Assembly: GCA_029882335.1 (NCBI GenBank)
Contig: JAOUKW010000137.1
Location: forward strand, 1 to 9,820
Direction: 5' to 3'
Origin: Candidatus Heimdallarchaeota archaeon
Lineage (GTDB): Archaea > Asgardarchaeota > Heimdallarchaeia > Heimdallarchaeales > Kariarchaeaceae
DNA: 9,820 nt
Shown here one piece after another: positions 1 through 7,200 of this stretch (the stretch's first letter is position 1; the number at the start of each line of letters is the position of its first letter). The position numbers and the translations under genes were made by a program. Under the pieces are notes generated by a model. That model was not told the DNA's origin, made no database searches, and saw nothing but the letters and a program-made list of their open reading frames with translations.

Positions 1-1
1 A

Positions 2-697
2 TCCATTGATTTTATACTAAGATATATTCATCCAAAATTTTCACCACTTGCTCAAATAAGTAAATATATTTCACAAACAGTACTTAAGAATCCAATGAAA
101 CCAGTATTTTCGCCCCCTAAAAGATTTGCAGTCCTAATAGGCATAGTAATCACCTCATTAATGTCAATTTCTCTTCTTATTTTCAATGGATTTGGCTTTT
201 ATTTATTTCTTATATTTTTGTTGATTGCTTCAGGACTCCAATCATGGTTTGATTATTGTTTAGGATGTACTGTGGCAAACTTTCTTGTAAAGAAGAATTT
301 AATGATGCGTGGTGAAACTGTATATGATTTCTCAAATAATTTGAGAAACCTAAATTCCATTACAATGAAAGATTTAAGTCCAAACGTAATTCGAGACAAT
401 TTAACAGAAATTGCCAAAAAAGATGGAAAAATAACAGACAAAGAAAGTCGTTTAATAGATCAAATCACATTAGACTTAGAAGCATATTCAAGTTTATTAG
501 ACAAAGCACTTGAGGATAATGTAATAACAGAACAAGAACAAAGAAGTTTATGGCATGATAGAAATACATTGGTGAGAAAGGCATATGAAATTGCCAGTGA
601 AGATGGAAATGTAGATGAAAGTTATTCCTTAGTTGAGGTTTTGATCCAAATCTTAACTAAATTCGAAATGATTGAACACCAAGAAATTTTAAAATAA
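2..697 (+). CDS. DUF4395-like membrane protein with TerB/EF-hand-like tail (5' partial)
   Basis: The reading frame is open from the left edge, so the ATG at 95 is probably internal: the 31 codons before it (including SPLAQISKYISQTVLKNP) fit the segment that precedes the membrane part in DUF4395 proteins. 231 codons are visible. Seen: a PPKRFA motif, two hydrophobic segments (about 122-181 and 185-244), then CLGC at 257-268; RFA followed by C-x-G-C is the hallmark of DUF4395, a poorly characterised membrane family often found near redox proteins. After a short linker, roughly 370-690 encodes a soluble helical tail. It has three acidic loops (KKDGKITDKE, LEDNVITEQE, SEDGNVDES) about 30 residues apart, resembling TerB-like or EF-hand-like modules. 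The stop is TAA at 695-697. The N-terminal half lies outside the window. Function is unknown; the CLGC cysteines suggest a redox or metal role by inference only. Confidence 0.75.
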   Translation, partial: SIDFILRYIHPKFSPLAQISKYISQTVLKNPMKPVFSPPKRFAVLIGIVITSLMSISLLIFNGFGFYLFLIFLLIASGLQSWFDYCLGCTVANFLVKKNLMMRGETVYDFSNNLRNLNSITMKDLSPNVIRDNLTEIAKKDGKITDKESRLIDQITLDLEAYSSLLDKALEDNVITEQEQRSLWHDRNTLVRKAYEIASEDGNVDESYSLVEVLIQILTKFEMIEHQEILK

Positions 698-753
698 TAC
701 ATTATATTGTAATCTACCAAAAAATTAGAAATATACCATTCAATGATGAAGAT
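698..753 (+). promoter_or_regulatory. Short intergenic spacer with weak TATA-like elements
   Basis: This 56-base AT-rich gap separates the DUF4395-like gene from the CMD gene. Two TATA-like stretches are visible, ATTATATT at 701-708 and AAATATA at 729-735. The second is centred about 22 bases before the ATG at 754 and could drive a leaderless transcript. Neither is a strong match to the archaeal consensus, and there is no G-rich Shine-Dalgarno site before the ATG. Co-transcription with the upstream gene is equally possible. Confidence 0.3.
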
Positions 754-1161
754 ATGGAATTCATTGAGAATCAACAAAATCGAAAAGCAGCGGCAAAAGA
801 ATTAGGAGAAACCCTATATGACCATCGTTGGGAACTGATTATAAATAGTATGAGGGAAGTAGATAGTACTTTTGCTCAATTTGTTGAAGAAGTCGCCTAT
901 GGTACAATTTATTCAAGAAAGAATTTATCTTTACCATACAGAGAAATTTCTGCAATCACAGCCCTAACTCAACTAAATTTAAAACCTCAATTGAAAAGTC
1001 ATATTATAGCCGCGTTGAGACTTGGCATATCAAGAGAAGAAATTATTGAACTATTCCTACATTTGACTATGTTTATTGGATTTCCATTGTGTTTAGATGG
1101 ATTACGGGTTGCTAAAGAAGTATTTAATCATCAAGATAATAAAGCAGATAATGCTAACTAA
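754..1161 (+). CDS. Carboxymuconolactone decarboxylase (CMD)-family protein
   Basis: 135 residues, a usual length for the CMD/AhpD-like fold, an all-helical family that forms trimers or hexamers. The core spans about residues 41-125. It contains the pattern of gamma-carboxymuconolactone decarboxylases: VAYGTIYSR, then L-x-x-x-x-R-E (LSLPYRE), an alpha-helix with LTQL, H84 in KSHIIAALRLG, the ISREEIIE turn, and FIGFPLCLDGL. The AhpD peroxidase signature CxxC is absent: the only cysteine is C113. An alkylhydroperoxidase role is therefore unlikely, and the true substrate cannot be read from the sequence. ATG 754 is the only ATG in frame near the N-terminus. The frame is open back to 697, so a slightly longer product from a non-ATG start cannot be excluded. 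The stop is TAA at 1159-1161, about 54 bases before the start of the giant gene. Confidence 0.85.
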   Translation: MEFIENQQNRKAAAKELGETLYDHRWELIINSMREVDSTFAQFVEEVAYGTIYSRKNLSLPYREISAITALTQLNLKPQLKSHIIAALRLGISREEIIELFLHLTMFIGFPLCLDGLRVAKEVFNHQDNKADNAN

Positions 1162-1177
1162 TATTCTAAAATAATCT

Positions 1178-1192
1178 GAAATTATTTAAATA
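1178..1192 (+). promoter_or_regulatory. Archaeal BRE/TATA core promoter of the giant surface-protein gene
   Basis: TTTAAATA at 1185-1192 matches the archaeal TATA-box consensus TTTAWATA exactly. GAAA at 1178-1181 just upstream resembles a TFB recognition element. Archaeal transcription usually starts 22-27 bases after the TATA centre, which predicts a start near 1211-1216. That coincides with the TTG at 1215, so the mRNA would be leaderless. The promoter sits in the 53-base gap after the CMD gene, so the giant gene is probably transcribed on its own. Confidence 0.6.
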
Positions 1193-1214
1193 TGAAGAAT
1201 CTTATCACACGATA

Positions 1215-4200
1215 TTGAGTTTTAATCAAGATTATCTATTAGAAAATAATAATCTTCATTATAATAAAATACTTACATTTAAGAAAAAACACACTATTGG
1301 ATTAAAATTTCTTATTGTTATATCTATATTACTTCTATCATCGCTATTTTCCGGATTAATATACGGTCAAGATAATACAGATGAAGATTTGAATAAAGAA
1401 ATCAACAAAAAAATATTTATTAAAACAAAAGAAAACGGAAATGAGAGGATCATTGAATACAATCCAAATTCAAATAAATATTATGTGAAATCCTCACAAA
1501 CATCATCCAGTACAAGTAATTCAAATTCGAATACTCAAGAAAATGATAAAACAGAAACTGAATCTACTATTACATCATCTGCAAGCCTTCCAATTAATTT
1601 CGGATGTACAAATCCATTAAAAGATATATTACTGGTTTCTCATGGACAAACAACAACATACATCACAAATGAAAATTATAGTTTTGATAGCATTAATGAA
1701 GTAATGTTTGGTGCAATTACTACAGATCATTTGTTAAAGTACAATATGATTATTTTAGAACCAAATTGGTCAGACTATGCAAATTTAAAGAATGTACTTT
1801 CAAAAATAGGTGAAGCTCTCAATCAATCTAGTTGTCTTGTAGTAAATATCAAACCATCAGGTAATGTAGGAAGTATCTTAGATATCGATTTATTAGGAAC
1901 TGATTACGACAGGTCATTTACCCATAATGGAGAATCCATAGTTAATGCTAGCCATCCATTTATAAATGGGACTGTTTATGGTGGTAATGTTTTAACCACC
2001 AATGACTTCAAAAACTGGGGTTCTACAGATCATGGATGGTTGACTGCATTACCAACAACCCAATTAGGATACAATCAGATATTAGCAAATCAACGTGGTG
2101 CCAGTATGATTGAATATTCATATGGTCAAGGACATGTGATTGTTGATACATTAACCAGTTGGAATGGTGGTTGGGGAACTGGTAATTCATTAGTAGCTAC
2201 AAATATACTAAGATACATGAATTATGTATCCGAGCTTAATCGAATACCCTATGGACAATCCACAGGTAATGTAACTTACCGTTTTGGTACTGCAGGAAAT
2301 TTGTTAAATTGGAATGTATATGATACAGATAGTTCGAATTATACAATCTATAAAGATGGAATTTCATATTCTGCAGGATTATTAAGTGGCATAACCACAA
2401 ATACCTCAATAACCACAAATATAGATGGATTAGGACTTGGTGAGTATAATTTTACAATAGTTATGCAAGACTCAAGAGGACATAAAAATTCAGATGAAGT
2501 GTGGGTGATGGTGGTTGATGGAACAAGTCCGGTTTTCAATAGAATACCTGCCGATGTTAATTTTGCTTTTGGAACTTTAAACCACTATTTAATTTGGAAT
2601 GCAACCGATAATGATAATCCAAATCAATATTCAATTTATGACAACGGTACTATCATCGATTCTGGTGCTTGGAGCAATCCAACACAAATTAGCATAAACA
2701 TCGATAATTTATCTCAAGGACTACATAATATAACTTTAACACTTAATGATATATCAGGAAACATAGCAACTGATCTAGTTTGGGTAAATGTAATACTAGA
2801 TACTAACTCTGCTGTGTTTAATAACATACCTGGAAATCAATTTTATGAATTAGGTACTATTGGTAATAGTATCACATGGAATGCTACAGATCTTTTTCCA
2901 TCATTTTACCAATTATATGTCAATAATAGCCTATTTACCCAATCAGTTTGGACATCGAACCAAAATATTACATTTAATATAGATGGTTTAGAGTACAAAA
3001 ATTATAATTTTACTATTGTTCTTTTTGATACATCAGGTAATAGAATAGAAGACACCTCAATTATTACTTCAAGAGATACTTCAGTTCCGATTATCACTAG
3101 TTTCCCGGTAAGTACAACGTATGAATTTGGATCTATAGATAATACACTAAATTGGACGGTAATTGATGCAACAGCAGATAATTTAATTATTAAAAGAAAT
3201 GGAGTTCAAATATTTAATTCTGCTTGGAAATCAGGTACAAAAATTTCGATCAATACAGATGGGTTGAGTGTTGGAACCTATGTATATGCAATAACATTGT
3301 ATGATATTGTTGGGAATAATGTATCTCATTCAGTAAGCATAATAGTAGTAGATACAACAAATCCAGTAATTGATACTCCAATTGATTATTCTTATGAATT
3401 AGGTAGTAACGGAAATTATATTAATTGGACTGCAACTGATTTAAACCCATCATATTATACAATTAAAAGAAACAGCACATTAATGACCACAGGCATATGG
3501 AGCTCAAGTAGCAGAATTTCATTAAACATTGATGGTTTAAGTGCTGGATTTTATAATTTCACCATCCAATTGTATGACACTAGTGGAAATGAAATATTTG
3601 ATTCTGTGATAGTATCAGTTAGTGATACGCTTAGTCCATCATTAATAGGCCCCAGTGATTTTGCTTATGAATATGGATCAATAGGAAATAATATTGCATG
3701 GACTGCAACTGATGCAAATCCATCAACATATACAATAAAACGAAATGAAAGTACTATTGCTTCAGGTAATTGGATGTCAGGTGGGTCAATTACTATTAAT
3801 ATAGATAATCTAGGAATTGGATTCTACAGCTATAATTTGACCGTGAGTGATGGTGCAAATAACAAGGTATCAGATATTGTGGTAATCCATGTTAGAGACT
3901 CAATTTATCCAACAATAGATTCTCCACCAAATTTCTCATATGAATATGGAGTTACAGGTAATACAATATCATGGACTCCAAATGATTTACTTCCATTATC
4001 ATATAAAATCTATAGAAATAATACACAAATATCTAGTGGTGGATGGATATCAGGCGTTCCAATAATTTTAAACATTGATAACTTAGGATTGAGTACTTAT
4101 AATTTCACAATTGAGTTAACCGATACAAATGGAAATAAAATTTCAGATGAGGTCTTCATAACAGTTGAAGATACTACCAGACCTACTTTCATATCGTCTA

Positions 4201-7200
4201 CTGCAGACTATACCTATGCTTTGGGAATAACTGGAAATTCTATAAGTTGGACTGCAATAGATTTACTACCAGGAATATATACACTACGAAAGAATGGATC
4301 TATAATAGACTCGGGTAACTGGTTTACAAACAATCCATACTCAATTAATGTAGATGGATTAGGTACAGGAGATCATAATTATACCTTAAGTATTTATGAT
4401 ACATCTGGAAACTATCAAAGAAATGTAGTAATTGTAAGTGTCACATCTGCACCTGTGTTAACTGCATCATCCCCTGATTTCATGTATGTAAATGATACCC
4501 TTGGAAATACAGTATCTTGGACTCTAACAGATGCTACACCAGATATATATGTTATTTATCAAGATGGAATACCCTTAATCAATGGATCTTGGACAAGTGG
4601 TGTCCCAATCACCAAAAATATCGATGGATTAGCAGTTGGAACATACACATTCATGTTATGGATAAATGATACAGAAAACAATATAGTTACCGATAATATT
4701 ATTGTAACTGTTACAGATAGACCAAATTGGGTAATACAGGAAACGAACCTGATATATTCAGAAGGAACCACGAATAATATTTTATCATGGGAAGCTAGCG
4801 ATACATTACCTGATACATATATCATTTATAAAAATGGTACTCAAATTGCAACTGGAAATTGGGCAAATGGTACATCAATTAACTTAAATGTAGATAATTA
4901 TGAATTAGGAGTATTTAATATTACAATAGTGGTGAAGGATCTATCAGCAAATTCAATTACCCAAACTGTTTACGTAACTGTTTTTGATAACCAAAATCCA
5001 ACAATAATAGGTGTACCTGCAGACTATGAAATGATAGAAGATACCACGGGTAATCAGTTAAGCTGGAATTTTACGGATAATCATCCTGGAAGCTATATAA
5101 TAAGAATTAATGGTGTAATTAATATTACATCTAGCTGGAATAATGCAGATAATATTACCTATTCCTTGGATTTACTAACAATAGGATCATACACTTTTGA
5201 GCTTATGGTGAACGATACATCTAATAATTACATTATAGATACAGTGATAGTAACTGTAATTGATACCACAAACCCATTAGTTACTAATCCATCAGATACA
5301 GGTTATGAAGTAGGTTCATCTGGAAATATAATTAGCTGGACACCAATCGATACTAATCCACAAAATTATACCGTATACAAAAATAGTACAACGTATTTAA
5401 CAGGAACGTGGTTCAATAATACTGTAATCGATATAAACATTGATGGACTTTCGCTAGGTTATCATAATTTTACAATATTACTTGCAGATACATCACTAAA
5501 TATTATTCAAGACACCGTCATTATCTACATATCAGATACTACAGCACCTTCTATTAATAGTCCAACCGACATTAATTATGAACAAGGATCAAATTCAAAT
5601 GTTATTAGTTGGATTATTTCTGATATATATGTTGGAAATTATACTGTATATCAAAATGGCAGTTATTTCACCTCTGGTAATTGGATTAATGATACTATGC
5701 TTAATATAAATATTGATGGATTGGATTTTGGTTTTTATGAATTTAGTATTTACGCAAATGATACCACCGGAAATACAGTAATTGATACTTTAATTGTTCA
5801 TGTTATTGATACTACAATTCCAATATTATCCAGTCCAACAGATGTTACATATGAGGAAGGGTCATCATCAAATCAACTTATTTGGATAATCACAGACCTG
5901 AATAATAATTCATACACAATCCTTCTTAATAATTCAGTTTATACAACAGGACAATGGATTAATAACACAGCATTAGTAATCAACATAGATAGCCTACCAT
6001 ATGGATATTATAATTTTACAATATTAGCATTTGACTTATCAGATAATTTCGGTGTTGATACAGTAATTGTTAGGGTCATAGACTCAACTAGTCCAAGTAT
6101 AACAAATCCTGCAGATATATCAAACGAGCAAGGTAGCACTGGAAATGTAATTTCATGGATTATTACTGATCTTAATGTTGGAAATTATACTGTAGTTCAA
6201 AATGGAACATTCTATGCCTCTGGAAATTGGATAAATAATACAGCTTTAATCATAGACATTGATGGATTAACATATGGATATTATAATTTCACTATTATTG
6301 CTCATGATGGACTAGGAAATGAAATTACCGATGAGATAATTATTCATGTTCAAGATACAACAATACCAATAGTTTCTTCCCCAAATGATATTGTTTATGG
6401 ATCAAATAATGAAAATCTACACTATATATCATGGTCTTTACAAGATTATAATCCCAAAAACTTTACTGTGTATTATAATGGTACATTAAATAGTACTGGA
6501 ATATGGATATCAGGAGACATCATCACTGTAAATGTCACAGGACTTATCGCAGGAATTTATAATTTCACTATTATTGTGTTTGATATTTTTGAATTATTCA
6601 CAATTGATGAAGTAATAATTACTGTATTCCTTGTTGATATAGACCCTCCTGTAATTTCCAATCCACCAGATTTAGATTTAATTGAAGGAAGTACTGGTAA
6701 TACACTATCATGGAGTATCAGTGATTTATATCCAGGAAATTATACCGTCTACAGAAATGGATCACAAATACAAAACGGATTATGGAGTAATATCACACCA
6801 ATAAATATCAATATTGATGGATTAACTTATGGTTATTGGAATTTTACCATCATCTCCCAAGATATTGCAGGAAATATTGTAACAGATACAGTAATAGTTA
6901 TGATAATCGATAATGTCAATCCTATATTTTATGAAGTACCAAACTTATTTACTAATGGTACTGAAATTGACTCTGGAAAAACATTATTATGGAATGCAAC
7001 AGATATAAATGCATATTCATACACAATATTCGTGGATAATATTCCAACTTTAACTGGAATGTGGAATGATCGTACCTTTATAATTTATGTAATTACACTT
7101 CCCAAAGGTATATACAATATTACAATTGTAGTTTTTGATATAGCCGGTAACTCTGTATCAAATACTGTATTTTATGAAGTTCTTGATCAAACTAACCCTG

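Noticed and set aside
95..97. ATG 95 as the true start of the first gene
   Set aside because: The frame is open to the left edge and the upstream codons fit the DUF4395 segment before the membrane part, so the gene very probably begins outside the window.
253..441. 62-codon reading frame on the minus strand
   Set aside because: It lies wholly inside the DUF4395-like gene on the opposite strand, has no recognisable motif, and arises from the AT-rich composition.
1162..1214. Transcription terminator after the CMD gene
   Set aside because: No hairpin or run of Ts long enough to support a terminator is visible; the gap is taken up by the TATA promoter.
2236..2539. Two overlapping short minus-strand frames
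   Set aside because: Both are antisense to the Ig-repeat frame and mirror its repeated codons; neither has a promoter or protein-family pattern.
4559..4825. 88-codon minus-strand frame
   Set aside because: It is antisense to repeats 9 and 10 of the giant gene; its composition follows from the coding strand.
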